Shown: positions 17,046-26,226 of the stretch, one piece after another
Numbering within the stretch: position 1 is the first letter of the stretch
Layout: each line of letters begins with the position of its first letter
Assembly: GCF_000819865.1 (NCBI RefSeq)
Contig: NZ_CDDF01000011.1
Coordinates: forward strand, 178,566 to 242,565
Direction: 5' to 3'
DNA from: Aeromonas eucrenophila
Lineage (GTDB): Bacteria; Pseudomonadota; Gammaproteobacteria; Enterobacterales; Aeromonadaceae
Length of the DNA: 64,000 nt
Notes under the pieces: generated by a model
Databases searched by the model: none
The model's input: the letters and a program-made list of their open reading frames with translations, nothing else
Told to the model about the DNA's origin: nothing
Translations under genes and position numbers: made by a program

Positions 17046-18563
17046 ATGGATGATCAAATCCTGATTATTGACGACGACGATCTACCCCTGCCCGTATCGC
17101 GACAAGCCGGCTGGAAGGTGATGATTGTGGATGATGAGCCGGAAGTGCACCGCATCACCAAGATCACCCTGAGCAAGTTTGAATTCGACGGCAAGCCCAT
17201 CGATTTTCTGCACGCCTATTCGGCCGCCGAGGCCAAGGCGCTGCTCGCCACGACCTCGGATCTCGCCTTGCTGCTGCTCGATGTGGTCATGGAGGCCGAT
17301 GACGCCGGTCTCGAGGTGGTGAAATTCGTACGCGATGAGCTGCAAAACAAGATGGTGCGCATCGTGCTGCGAACCGGCCAACCAGGTCAGGCGCCGGAGG
17401 ATGACGTCGTCACCAACTACGACATCAACGACTACAAGGACAAGACCGAGCTCACCTCCCAGAAGCTGCGCACCCTGCTGCGCGCCAGCCTGCGCTCCTA
17501 TCGGGACATCCGCACCCTGGAGAGCAACCGACAGGGGCTGGAGAAGGTCATAGAGGCGTCCAAGGGGATCTTCGAGCAACGGGCACTGCGTCAGTTCGTC
17601 GAGGGGGCCCAGACCCAGCTCAGCGCCCTGCTCAATCTGGAAGACTCCCAGATCTACGATGTGAAGCACCTGGCCTACGAGGTCCGGGATCAGGAACTCG
17701 AACCCCTGCTCAGTGATGAGCCACCCCTGCGACTGAGCGAGGCCCCCGTCATTCTGCGCCACGCCATGACGAGAGGGGCCAACGTCTACGACGGCAACCA
17801 GATGGTGCTCTACTGCCAGAATCCCCGCCACCACCTGCTGTTCCACATCGAGACCTCCCGCCCCCTCAACCAGATGGACACAGGCCTGCTTAGTCTGTTT
17901 ACCGAGAACATCATAGTGGCGCTGGAGAACATCCGGCTCAACGAGGTCATCGGCGACAACCAGCGCGAGATCATCTACCGCATCGGTGAACTGGTGGAGA
18001 CCCGCTCCAAGGAGTCCGGCCTGCACGTCAAGCGGGTGGCGCTCTACACCGAGCTGTTCTGCCAGCTGCTCGGCATGAACGAGGAACGCTGCGAACTCAT
18101 CAAGCGCGCTTCCCCCCTGCACGACATCGGCAAGGTGGGGATCCCGGACGCCATCTTGCACAAGCCGGGCAAGCTCACACCGGAAGAGTGGGAGATCATG
18201 AAGACCCACGCCCAGCTGGGGCAGGACATGCTCTCCGGCAGCGATCTTGCGCTGTTTCAGATTGGTGCCACCATCGCCGGCAGCCACCATGAGAAATGGA
18301 ATGGCAGCGGCTATCCCCGCGGCCTCAGCGGCGAGGCCATTCCGCTGGAGGGGCGGATAGTCGCGTTGGCCGATGTATTCGACGCCCTGGGCTCGGATCG
18401 CTGCTACAAGCAGGCCTGGCCGCTGGATCGCGTGATGGCTCTCATCGAAACCGAGCGGGGTCAACACTTCGATCCCCAGCTGGTGGCCCTGATGCTGGCC
18501 AATCTGGACAAGTTTCTCGACATCCGCGAGCAACACAAGGATATCTACGTCGGGGAACACTGA
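17046..18563 (+). CDS. REC-DUF3369-HD-GYP protein, putative cyclic-di-GMP phosphodiesterase
   Basis: The 505-residue response regulator has an N-terminal receiver (MIVDDEPEVHRITKITL; Asp in LLLLDVVME; KDKTELT), a DUF3369 middle region and a C-terminal HD-GYP domain. The latter has HDIGKVGIPD, HHEKWNGSGYPRG and the ALADVFDAL segment intact, so phosphodiesterase activity is likely. The start at 17046 follows AACAGGATTGC. Receiver/HD-GYP proteins are outputs of H-NOX and NosP relays in Shewanella. Linkage here to the FIST/hybrid-kinase/HPt genes 5-8 kb upstream is inference. Confidence 0.87.
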   Translation: MDDQILIIDDDDLPLPVSRQAGWKVMIVDDEPEVHRITKITLSKFEFDGKPIDFLHAYSAAEAKALLATTSDLALLLLDVVMEADDAGLEVVKFVRDELQNKMVRIVLRTGQPGQAPEDDVVTNYDINDYKDKTELTSQKLRTLLRASLRSYRDIRTLESNRQGLEKVIEASKGIFEQRALRQFVEGAQTQLSALLNLEDSQIYDVKHLAYEVRDQELEPLLSDEPPLRLSEAPVILRHAMTRGANVYDGNQMVLYCQNPRHHLLFHIETSRPLNQMDTGLLSLFTENIIVALENIRLNEVIGDNQREIIYRIGELVETRSKESGLHVKRVALYTELFCQLLGMNEERCELIKRASPLHDIGKVGIPDAILHKPGKLTPEEWEIMKTHAQLGQDMLSGSDLALFQIGATIAGSHHEKWNGSGYPRGLSGEAIPLEGRIVALADVFDALGSDRCYKQAWPLDRVMALIETERGQHFDPQLVALMLANLDKFLDIREQHKDIYVGEH

Positions 18564-18600
18564 TCCCGTCCGGTTGACATGCCTTATCAGCTACCAAGCA

Positions 18601-18628
18601 AAAAGCCGCCCACTCGGGCGGCTTTTTC
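18601..18628. terminator. Bidirectional terminator
   Basis: AAAAAGCCGCC-CACTC-GGGCGGCTTTTT lies between the convergent HD-GYP gene and the TIGR03503 gene and has U-tracts in both directions. Confidence 0.92.
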
Positions 18629-18644
18629 ACAACCAGATTGAGGC

Positions 18645-19904
18645 CTACTGCTCCGGCAGGTTCAGATCCAGCCTGGGCGCTGGCGCGGCCTCGCCTTGGG
18701 CCTTTTGCGCCGCCATCGCCTTGTGCAGAGTCCGGCGCTTTTGCAGCACGATGAAGCCGCCCGCACCGAGCAGCAGCAACAGGGCACCGCCGCCCCCCAG
18801 GACCCAGGGCAACCAGCTGCTTTCCTGCTCCTCAGGTTGCGGCTCGGCCGCTGTCACCACCGGGGTGGCTGGGGCCGCAGAGGGCTCAGGGGCCAGCACC
18901 GGCAGTATGTTGAACGACTTGGTCGGCAGTTGCAGTTGAATTTCACGCCCGAGCCGGGTCGTGCCAAACAGGGTCGCCTCGACCTTGTACTGCCCCACCG
19001 CCTTGAGGGTGGGGAGATCGATGCTGAGGCGAAGTTCACTCGCCACCGCATTGAACGCCAGGCTCTCCCCCGTGCCGTTGATGGCCTTGCCCTGGATAGC
19101 CACCGAGGCCGGATCCAGTTCGTCGGCATCGATGAGCAAGGAGATCTTGGCCCCCGCCTCACCCGAGGGCGCCGCCAGGGTGTAACTGACCGGCCAGGGA
19201 TAGAGCAGCACCTGCTGTGACTGGGCCCGGGAGAACACCTGGTTACCCGTGCTGTAGAGGGCCCGATACTTGCCGGCCGGGACGTCCAGCACGGCCTCGG
19301 CAGTCATTACACCATCGCCCGGCACCTCGTCGAGCCCCTTGCCATCGTCCAGATAGCGGCCAAGGGTCTCCTCAAACATGGGCTCCCCGCTCTGGTCGCC
19401 CTCCCCAAATTGCTGCAGCTTCACCGTCATGCCGAGATCGGAGAGGTAATAGCCCGCGCCGGGCGCGGTGCCATCTATCAGCAAGCGGGACTGGAGCTTG
19501 ACCCTTTCTCCCTGATAGAGCCGGGACGGCAGCGGTTCACTCTCGAGCCGGATGTCAGACAGCAGCCGTACCCGGTTGTCGGGGTCAACTCCACCGATGG
19601 CTTGCCAGGGGCCCGCCATGGGATTTCGGACAGTGATGAGATCCTGATCCGGCAGCGCCAGCCAGCCCACATCCGGCGGGGTGACCTTGCCCACATAGAG
19701 CTTGCTGCCATCGGGTTGCACCAGGATCACCGAGGGGCTATCCGGCTTGCGCTTGATGATAAAGGTGATCTCCTTCACCCCGTAATCGATGCGAAAGCGA
19801 TTGTCGAGCAGCGGGATGTCGGAGGGGGCAAACACCTCATTGGCCATGGTCGTCGCCGAAAACGACAGCGAGGCCAGCAGCAACCCTCCCCAGAATGGGC
19901 TCAT
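18645..19904 (-). CDS. TIGR03503-family envelope protein
   Basis: The 419-residue protein has an N-terminal signal peptide (ending near TTMANEVF), a long beta-rich periplasmic region beginning FAPSDIPLLDNRFRIDYG, and a C-terminal membrane anchor (WVLGGGGALLLLLGAGGFIVL) followed by a short basic cytoplasmic tail. Its function is unknown; the family is found in Vibrio, Shewanella and Aeromonas. The ATG at 19904 overlaps the dnaQ stop (ATGA), arguing for translational coupling to dnaQ. The pairing of an envelope protein with the replication proofreader is unexplained. Confidence 0.75.
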   Translation of the reverse strand: MSPFWGGLLLASLSFSATTMANEVFAPSDIPLLDNRFRIDYGVKEITFIIKRKPDSPSVILVQPDGSKLYVGKVTPPDVGWLALPDQDLITVRNPMAGPWQAIGGVDPDNRVRLLSDIRLESEPLPSRLYQGERVKLQSRLLIDGTAPGAGYYLSDLGMTVKLQQFGEGDQSGEPMFEETLGRYLDDGKGLDEVPGDGVMTAEAVLDVPAGKYRALYSTGNQVFSRAQSQQVLLYPWPVSYTLAAPSGEAGAKISLLIDADELDPASVAIQGKAINGTGESLAFNAVASELRLSIDLPTLKAVGQYKVEATLFGTTRLGREIQLQLPTKSFNILPVLAPEPSAAPATPVVTAAEPQPEEQESSWLPWVLGGGGALLLLLGAGGFIVLQKRRTLHKAMAAQKAQGEAAPAPRLDLNLPEQ

Positions 19905-20635
19905 TGCCGCCACAGGCAGGCGCCTCCCTTCTTCTGCACCAGATCGAGCCGCCCCTCGTGGGTCGCCACCACCTCGTCACTGGCCCGGATCACCTTGAGC
20001 GCCGGGCGGTTGCTCTCCAGCCGGCGGATCCCGGTGTCCTGGTTGCTGTCATTCTCGTTGCTCTCGCTGGCCAGGTTCAGCTTGGTCTGGCCACCCGTCA
20101 TCAGCAGATAGACGTCAGCCAGGATCTCCGCATCGAGCAGTGCACCGTGCAGGGTACGGTGAGAGTTGTCGATGCCGTAGCGATCGCAGAGCACGTCCAG
20201 GTTGTTGCGCTTGCCGGGGAAGAGGTCCCGCGCCATCGCCAGGGTATCCGTGATGCTGCAGATATCCGCCGTCTTGAAGCTCAGCCCGAGCTTGCTGAAC
20301 TCATAGTCCATGAAGCCCACGTCGAAGGGCGCGTTGTGGGCGATGAGCTCGGCGCCGCGGATGAACTCGATGAAGTCATCGGCTATCTGGCTAAAGGCAG
20401 GCTTGTCGACCAGGAAGGCATCTGTGATGCCGTGCACCGCGATGGCCTCGGGGTCCACCAGTCGATCCGGCTTGATATAGACATGGAAATGGTTGCCGGT
20501 CAGTTTGCGGTTGATCACCTCCACACAGCCGATCTCGATGATGCGGTGCCCGAGGTAGACGGGACCGCCTGCCGTGTTCATACCTGTGGTTTCAGTATCC
20601 AGAATGATCTGGCGATTCAGTTGGGGTGTGTTCAT
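19901..20635 (-). CDS. dnaQ: DnaQ, DNA polymerase III epsilon subunit
   Basis: This is the 3'-5' proofreading exonuclease of the replicase. The 244-residue protein carries ExoI (LDTETTG), ExoII (HNAPFDVGFMDYE) and ExoIII (HGALLDAEILADVY) motifs with all acidic residues, followed by a flexible tail and a C-terminal alpha-binding region. It is divergent from rnhA with 53 bases between the starts, the arrangement known from E. coli. Confidence 0.97.
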   Translation of the reverse strand: MNTPQLNRQIILDTETTGMNTAGGPVYLGHRIIEIGCVEVINRKLTGNHFHVYIKPDRLVDPEAIAVHGITDAFLVDKPAFSQIADDFIEFIRGAELIAHNAPFDVGFMDYEFSKLGLSFKTADICSITDTLAMARDLFPGKRNNLDVLCDRYGIDNSHRTLHGALLDAEILADVYLLMTGGQTKLNLASESNENDSNQDTGIRRLESNRPALKVIRASDEVVATHEGRLDLVQKKGGACLWRQ

Positions 20636-20688
20636 GATCCAATCTATGTCAAACTTCGGTTTTACTCGCTAGTTTACCCTCAAGCACC

Positions 20689-21153
20689 ATGCAAAAACAG
20701 ATTGATTTATATACGGATGGTTCCTGTCTCGGCAATCCTGGCCCCGGTGGCTATGGCGCCGTCATGGTCTATGGCAAGCACCGCAAGGAATTGGCGGGAG
20801 GCTATCGGCTGACCACCAACAACCGGATGGAGCTGATGGCCGCCATCATGGGACTGCGAACCCTGAACGAGCCCTGCCTGGTCCGCCTCACCACCGACAG
20901 CCAGTATGTGCGCCAGGGGATCACTCAGTGGATCCTCGGCTGGAAGAAGAAAGGCTGGATGACGTCAAACCGCCAGCCGGTCAAGAACGTGGATCTCTGG
21001 CAGGCACTGGATGCGGAGGCGAGCCGCCATCAGATCGAATGGCTCTGGGTCAAGGGACACTCAGGTCACCCGGAGAACGAGCGCTGCGATGTGCTGGCGC
21101 GCGATGCCGCCAGCGGCAAACAGCTTGCCGAAGACACGGGTTATCAACCTTAA
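20689..21153 (+). CDS. rnhA: RnhA, ribonuclease HI
   Basis: RnhA cleaves RNA in RNA-DNA hybrids. The 154-residue protein keeps the catalytic residues Asp10 (YTDGS), Glu48 (RMELMA), Asp70 (TTDSQY) and the late acidic residue near [12 protein letters not shown]. It is divergent from dnaQ and convergent with the yafS-type methyltransferase gene. Confidence 0.98.
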   Translation: MQKQIDLYTDGSCLGNPGPGGYGAVMVYGKHRKELAGGYRLTTNNRMELMAAIMGLRTLNEPCLVRLTTDSQYVRQGITQWILGWKKKGWMTSNRQPVKNVDLWQALDAEASRHQIEWLWVKGHSGHPENERCDVLARDAASGKQLAEDTGYQP

Positions 21154-21184
21154 GGCTGTGGTGTCACCCGGCCATTGAGGCCTG

Positions 21185-21937
21185 TTACCAGCCCTGGCGC
21201 GCCATGCCCGGCGCCGCCATCGACTCCGGCAGGCGCCAGCGGCGGCGCACCGGCGTGATGGGATAACGCCGCTTGCGGGCGGCTATCACATAGACCGAGG
21301 CCAGGGGCCGGCAATAGTCCCGCCCCAGACTCTCCCGCCACCAGCCGATCCGGCTCTGCTTGCCCATAAAAGAGAAGCCAAAGCGCTCGTCAAACATTAC
21401 CTCGCACCCCAGCAGCTGCAGCCAGTCGGTCACCCGTACCGGGGTAAACATGCGCGCCGACCAGGGCAGGCGCTGGCGCATCACCGGCAGGTAATGGCCA
21501 AGCCCCACCAGGCTGGTGGGGTTATAGCCGCTGATGATGAGCCAACCATCCTCGGTCAGCACCCGTTCGGCCTCACGCAGCACCTGATGGGGATCCGGTG
21601 AAAAATCGAGGCAGTGGGCGAGCAGACAGGCATCCACACTGCCGGATCGCACCGGCAAGGCCAGGGGGTCGCCCTTTATATCCAGCGGCCTGCCGTCGGG
21701 GGCAACGCCAATCTGATGACGGATGGAGGAGTTCCCACAGGAGAGCTCGGCGCTCAGGGCGCCAATTTTCAGCAGATGATAACCAAACAGGTGTGGGCAC
21801 CAGTTATCGAGCCGTTCCTGGATTTCGGCGGCCACCCAATCCCCCATGGGCAGCGACGACCAGCTGGTCGGGATCTCGATCTGTTGTTCGGTACGTGCCA
21901 GCTGCATAATGGGACCAATCCGGGGTTCAAACGCCAT
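21185..21937 (-). CDS. yafS: YafS-type class I SAM-dependent methyltransferase
   Basis: The 250-residue protein has a Methyltransf_11-type fold: a degenerate first motif around LLKIGALSAELSC, then LALPVRSGSVDACLLAHCLDFSPDPHQVLREAERVLTEDG split over two motif regions, and LIISGYNPTSLVGL. The substrate is unknown. It sits between rnhA and divergent gloB exactly as yafS does in E. coli. The ATG at 21937 lies 12 bases from a GGGAGGG tract, so spacing is long; a later ATG at 21907 lacks any ribosome site. Confidence 0.85.
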   Translation of the reverse strand: MAFEPRIGPIMQLARTEQQIEIPTSWSSLPMGDWVAAEIQERLDNWCPHLFGYHLLKIGALSAELSCGNSSIRHQIGVAPDGRPLDIKGDPLALPVRSGSVDACLLAHCLDFSPDPHQVLREAERVLTEDGWLIISGYNPTSLVGLGHYLPVMRQRLPWSARMFTPVRVTDWLQLLGCEVMFDERFGFSFMGKQSRIGWWRESLGRDYCRPLASVYVIAARKRRYPITPVRRRWRLPESMAAPGMARQGW

Positions 21938-21988
21938 TCTGTTATATAAGATCCCTCCCATAAAGAGAACACAAAGAGAGACCGACTC

Positions 21989-22753
21989 ATGTATAGCGTC
22001 ATCACAGTTCCTGCCTTCAGTGACAACTACATCTGGTTGATCCGACACGAGAATCGCTGCCTGGTTGTCGATCCGGGCGAGGCGGCGCCGGTGCTGGAAC
22101 GGCTCGAGGCCCTGGGGCTCGAGCTCGACGCCATCCTGCTGACCCACCACCATCGCGATCACGTGGGCGGCGTGCTCGAGCTGCTGCACCACTTCCCCCA
22201 TGCCAACCTTTATGGCCCGAAACTGGATCCCATGCCGGACCATCACGGCCAGTGGCTGGAAGATGGCGATCAGATCAACTGGCATGGCCTGAGCCTGGAC
22301 GTCATCCATGTGCCAGGCCACACCCTGGGCCACATCGCCTACCACGGTCAGGGCATGCTGTTCTGTGGGGATACCCTCTTCTCCGCCGGCTGCGGTCGGC
22401 TGTTCGAAGGCACCCCGGCCCAGATGCACGACTCGCTGCAACGGCTCGCGTCCCTGCCCGATGACACCCTCCTTTATTGTGCCCATGAATACACCCTCTC
22501 CAACCTGCGTTTCGCCCACACGGTCGAACCGGACAACCTGGCGATCCAGCAACGGATCGGGGTGATCAGCAAGTTGCGCCAACAGGGCCTGCCGAGTCTT
22601 CCTTCCCGGCTGGGGGATGAACGGCATTTCAACGTTTTCATACGCTGCGAGCAGGATTCTGTGAGATTTTCTGCTGAGAAATACGCCCTTAAATGCTTGG
22701 AAAATCCAGAGGATACCTTCGCCGTGCTACGGGGCTGGAAGGACGTTTTTTGA
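21989..22753 (+). CDS. gloB: GloB, hydroxyacylglutathione hydrolase (glyoxalase II)
   Basis: GloB hydrolyses S-lactoylglutathione to lactate and glutathione in methylglyoxal detoxification. The 254-residue protein has the metallo-beta-lactamase motif LTHHHRDHVGG, further metal ligands in HVPGHTLGHIAY and FCGDTLFSAGCGRLFEG, and the C-terminal substrate-binding region (ALKCLENPEDTF). Divergent from yafS and followed by mltD 69 bases on. Confidence 0.97.
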   Translation: MYSVITVPAFSDNYIWLIRHENRCLVVDPGEAAPVLERLEALGLELDAILLTHHHRDHVGGVLELLHHFPHANLYGPKLDPMPDHHGQWLEDGDQINWHGLSLDVIHVPGHTLGHIAYHGQGMLFCGDTLFSAGCGRLFEGTPAQMHDSLQRLASLPDDTLLYCAHEYTLSNLRFAHTVEPDNLAIQQRIGVISKLRQQGLPSLPSRLGDERHFNVFIRCEQDSVRFSAEKYALKCLENPEDTFAVLRGWKDVF

Positions 22754-22822
22754 ACAAACCTTGATCAGGGGGCCATTGCCCCTTATGATGCGAGCTGTTT
22801 TTCAATAGATGACCTGAGCGAG

Positions 22823-24364
22823 ATGAAGCTACGAACGGCCTTATTGGCGGCGCTGTTTCTCAGCGGCTGTCAAAACCTGAGCCATCAGGATGACCGGGCG
22901 GTAACGGCAATCGAGCCGATCAAATCCCCCCAAGTCAGCAAGAAAACGTACAAGAAACACTCTTCCAGAATGCTGTTCGGCGACGAGCAGTTAGAAGAGA
23001 TGGATGACACCGATAACCTGTGGGTGCGTATCAGCGATGATATGCAGCTGGACTCGCATGATAATGCCCGGGTCCGCCAACAGCGTGATTGGTTACTGCG
23101 TAATGATAAGCATATGGCGACCATTGCCAGCCGGGCTGAGCCCTACCTGTATCTGATGGTAGAGGAAATCGAACGGCGTGAGCTGCCAATGGAGCTTATT
23201 ACCATCCCCATGATCGAGAGCACCTTCGATCCCAATGCCCGCTCCCGCAGCAATGCGGTCGGTCTTTGGCAATTTGTGCCTGCCACCGGCAGAAACTTCG
23301 GCCTGCGCCACGACAACTGGTATGACGGCCGTCGTGATGTGATTGCGTCCACCAACGCGGCGCTGGATTATCTGGAATACCTGAACCGCTTCTTCGACGG
23401 TGACTGGTTGCAGACGCTGGCCGCCTACAACGCCGGTGAAGGCCGCGTGCGCAACGCCATCATCCGCAACCAGAAGGCCGGTCGACCGACCGACTACTGG
23501 TCTCTGGACTTGCCCCGCGAGACCCGGATGTATGTGCCCAAGATCTTGGCCATGGCGGACATGATCCGCAACGCGGACAAGTACAATGTCCCGCTGCCGG
23601 TGCTGGCCAACAAGCCGCAGCTGCGGACCATCAACACCGGTGGTCAAATCGATCTGAACGTGGCCGCCCAGTTGGCGGGGGTATCCGCCTCCCAGCTCAA
23701 GGCACTCAATCCCGCGCTCAAGCGTGGCACGACGTCGCCGCAGGGGCCTTACAACCTGCTGGTGCCGGTCGAGTATGCCGACACCCTGGAACTGGCGCTG
23801 GCCGACCTGCCCAAGCGTGAACGCACCCGTGGCGTACGCTCCTATCAGGTCACCAGCGGCGATACGCTCTCCCGCATCGCCCAGAACCACGGGGTGAGCG
23901 TGCAGCAGCTCAAGCTCGCCAACAACCTGCGTGGCACCAACCTGCGCCGTGGCCAGAGCCTGGTGATCCCCAACGGCGGCACATCGAGCCAGGTCGCCCA
24001 GAGCAAGCCGCAGCAGCTGGCCAGCCGCAGTGGCAACAAGGTGAACTACCAGGTGCGCTCTGGCGACAACCTGTGGAGCATCAGTCAGGCGCACGGTGTG
24101 GCACACACCGACCTGGCCAAGTGGAACGGATTGAATGCCAAGTCGGCCCTGAAGCCGGGCATGAAACTGGTGGTCTGGCCCAAGCAGGGCAAGGGCAGCA
24201 ACAAGTCCATGGTCTATCAGGTTCGTCGTGGAGATTCCCTCTCCTCCATCGCAGCCCGCTTCCAGGTCGCCGTCAACGACGTGATGCGCTGGAATCAGAT
24301 CGGCAAGAGTGACAACCTCAAGCCGGGTCAGGAGCTGACCCTGTTCGTGAAGAACAACAGCTGA
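22823..24364 (+). CDS. mltD: MltD, membrane-bound lytic murein transglycosylase D
   Basis: This outer-membrane lipoprotein cleaves peptidoglycan glycan strands to 1,6-anhydro products. The 513-residue protein has a lipobox (ALFLSGC), a transglycosylase SLT domain with catalytic Glu in IPMIESTFDP, AVGLWQFVPATGRNFGL and AAYNAGEGRVRNA, then three LysM repeats (near SYQVTSGDTLSRIA, NYQVRSGDNLWSIS and VYQVRRGDSLSSIA). E. coli MltD typically has two LysM repeats; here I count three. It follows gloB as in E. coli. Confidence 0.96.
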   Translation: MKLRTALLAALFLSGCQNLSHQDDRAVTAIEPIKSPQVSKKTYKKHSSRMLFGDEQLEEMDDTDNLWVRISDDMQLDSHDNARVRQQRDWLLRNDKHMATIASRAEPYLYLMVEEIERRELPMELITIPMIESTFDPNARSRSNAVGLWQFVPATGRNFGLRHDNWYDGRRDVIASTNAALDYLEYLNRFFDGDWLQTLAAYNAGEGRVRNAIIRNQKAGRPTDYWSLDLPRETRMYVPKILAMADMIRNADKYNVPLPVLANKPQLRTINTGGQIDLNVAAQLAGVSASQLKALNPALKRGTTSPQGPYNLLVPVEYADTLELALADLPKRERTRGVRSYQVTSGDTLSRIAQNHGVSVQQLKLANNLRGTNLRRGQSLVIPNGGTSSQVAQSKPQQLASRSGNKVNYQVRSGDNLWSISQAHGVAHTDLAKWNGLNAKSALKPGMKLVVWPKQGKGSNKSMVYQVRRGDSLSSIAARFQVAVNDVMRWNQIGKSDNLKPGQELTLFVKNNS

Positions 24365-24378
24365 TGGCCGAGACCCAA

Positions 24379-24413
24379 TAAAAAAATACCCCGCCTGGTG
24401 CGGGGTATTTTTT
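24379..24413. terminator. Bidirectional terminator after mltD
   Basis: AAAAAATACCCCGC-CTGGT-GCGGGGTATTTTTTT lies between convergent mltD and yafD, with U-tracts in both directions. Confidence 0.93.
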
Positions 24414-24433
24414 TGTCTGCTATCCGGCTCCGA

Positions 24434-25279
24434 TCAGGGGGTGATGGCCTGAGCCGCGAAGCGCGCCATGATGGGATTGTGATCCGAGGCATCGGTGGCG
24501 GGTGAACTCACTTCCACCAGATCCAGGTTGCGGTAGTAGAGGTGATCCAGCGGGCGGCCGAAGGCGGTGCGGCGCAAGTCAGGCACCGGGATGGCTTCCT
24601 GCAGGCCCAGCTCCCCCACCAGCTTGTTCAACCAGAACTCTCGCTTGTCACTCCAGGTGTTGAAATCCCCCGCCAGGATGACCGGCCCCTGATGGCGATG
24701 AACGAGCGCCGTCAGATCGTTGATCTGCTCGCGGAAGGTGGCCATGCCCAGCTCGAAGTTGACCGCATGCAGGTTCACCACCAACACACCGTCAGGATCG
24801 CCCTGCAAGGGGTACAGGCTCACCAGACCGGACTTGGGAATACGCAGCAGCGGCTCGGGAGAGCGCACGCCACAGACGAAGGCTTGAGGTGTCTTGGCCA
24901 CCGTCATGACGCCGAAGGAGACACCGCCCTGGGTGAAGGCCTGTAGTTGCTGCCACTGGAAGTCACCGGTCTTGAGCCAGTCCAGCATCTCGGGCCGGGT
25001 GACCGACTCCTGCAGCAACACCAGATCCTGGGACTTGGCATACTCGTCCAGCCCCTCGCGCCAGTTCTTGCGCTGACCCTTGTAGAGATTCCAGACGGTG
25101 ATGCCGAACTCGCGGGGCAAGGCGGTGGACGCCAGCGCCACCAGCGGCGGTTGCTGGCAATTGACGCCGGGCACTATGCCCGCCGCCGTGACCAGATGAT
25201 CCTGATCAGGCACCTCGAAACAACCGACCAATCCCAGCGTCAGCAGGGAAGTCCCCAGAATCCGATAACTATTTTTCAT
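24434..25279 (-). CDS. yafD: YafD-like endonuclease/exonuclease/phosphatase-family lipoprotein
   Basis: The 281-residue protein has an EEP-fold: ITVWNLYKGQ, LVLLQESVTRPE, LHAVNF, VILAGDFNTW and the final SDHNPIMA. These are the metal-binding and catalytic motifs of the family (Asn, Glu, Asp-Asn, Asp-His). A lipobox (TLGLVGC) suggests an outer-membrane or periplasmic lipoprotein, so a phosphodiesterase acting outside the cytoplasm is plausible. YafD in E. coli has the same domain and a nearby locus. Substrate unknown. Confidence 0.82.
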   Translation of the reverse strand: MKNSYRILGTSLLTLGLVGCFEVPDQDHLVTAAGIVPGVNCQQPPLVALASTALPREFGITVWNLYKGQRKNWREGLDEYAKSQDLVLLQESVTRPEMLDWLKTGDFQWQQLQAFTQGGVSFGVMTVAKTPQAFVCGVRSPEPLLRIPKSGLVSLYPLQGDPDGVLVVNLHAVNFELGMATFREQINDLTALVHRHQGPVILAGDFNTWSDKREFWLNKLVGELGLQEAIPVPDLRRTAFGRPLDHLYYRNLDLVEVSSPATDASDHNPIMARFAAQAITP

Positions 25280-25390
25280 TGGCTAACAATCACCTGCCTC
25301 TGCAACCGGCCATGACCAACACAAGTGTCATGGTCGCCGACTAGTCTCATTATTCGTGTCCGGCCCGACTCATCCATGAGGGATCCCGCA

Positions 25391-25615
25391 ATGGCGAGAC
25401 AGCACCAGTACCGCGTGACATTTTATGATCAACAAGGAACTTGTCATCAAGTGGAGCTCTCCACCGTCTACCAGATCAGGCGGGATCCCCAGTGCGATCT
25501 CTGCCTGTTTGACGCCACTCAATGCGTCGGCTCGGAAGAGATGCTGGAGCGCATGATACGGCAAAAAACCGGGCTTGAGCAGGAAATATCCATCATCAGC
25601 GCCCGGATCATCTGA
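25391..25615 (+). CDS. Small hypothetical protein
   Basis: A 74-residue soluble protein starting MARQHQYRVTFYDQQG, with no recognised domain, signal or membrane segment. A GAGGGATCC ribosome site precedes this ATG; an upstream in-frame start at 25325 has none. It has two closely spaced cysteines (DPQCDLC) and a third (TQC). It converges with yciA, six bases away. Codon use looks like that of its neighbours, which supports a real gene, but no homologue was recognised. Confidence 0.6.
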   Translation: MARQHQYRVTFYDQQGTCHQVELSTVYQIRRDPQCDLCLFDATQCVGSEEMLERMIRQKTGLEQEISIISARII

Positions 25616-25621
25616 GCGGGA

Positions 25622-26020
25622 TCAGACCGGGACGGGGCGGGATTTACCCTGATCGTCGATGGCGACGTAGGTGAAGACTCCCTCGGTCACGCAGTAGCGC
25701 TGGGCTTCATTCTCCCGCAGCACCGGCTTGACCCAGACTTCCAGCTTGAGGCGCATGGAGCTGCGCCCTACCTTCAGGCAGCGGCCGTAGCAGCACACCA
25801 CATCCCCCACCTTGACCGGACTGTGAAAAGTCATGCCTTCGACCGACACGGTACAGATGCGCCCCTTTGCCAGCTCCTTGGCCATGATGCCCCCACCTAT
25901 ATCCATCTGGGACATGATCCAGCCCCCGAAGATATCACCATTGGGGTTGGTATCGGCTGGCATTGCCAAGGTTCTCAGCAGCAGTTCCCCATCGGGGTGA
26001 CGCTTGGTATCGACCATCAT
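25622..26020 (-). CDS. yciA: YciA-like acyl-CoA thioester hydrolase
   Basis: The 132-residue hot-dog thioesterase hydrolyses acyl-CoA thioesters. It has the family motif PADTNPNGDIFGGWIMSQMD with the catalytic Asp region, then VSVEGMTFHSPVKVGDVVCCYG. Length and motif order match E. coli YciA. The genomic context is not informative; it is monocistronic on the minus strand. Confidence 0.93.
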   Translation of the reverse strand: MMVDTKRHPDGELLLRTLAMPADTNPNGDIFGGWIMSQMDIGGGIMAKELAKGRICTVSVEGMTFHSPVKVGDVVCCYGRCLKVGRSSMRLKLEVWVKPVLRENEAQRYCVTEGVFTYVAIDDQGKSRPVPV

Positions 26021-26226
26021 TACGACTCTCTATGACTGGTATGAATGGCGGTATGGCGGCGAAATCCCGGCGTCCCATCGAGGCAGGCCGGGTATAGAGC
26101 GCCACATGACCGCACTTCAGGCTATGGGTGAGGCATGATAGGGGGCGATCCCGACCTTGGCAAATCGCAATTACCCGCCAGGCTCTTGGATAAAATGCAG
26201 CAGATAATATTGAGCCCTATCTTTTT

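Noticed and set aside
21185..22627. 480-codon minus frame covering yafS and antisense gloB
   Set aside because: Only the part from 21937 downward has methyltransferase features; the rest is antisense to the certain gloB gene.
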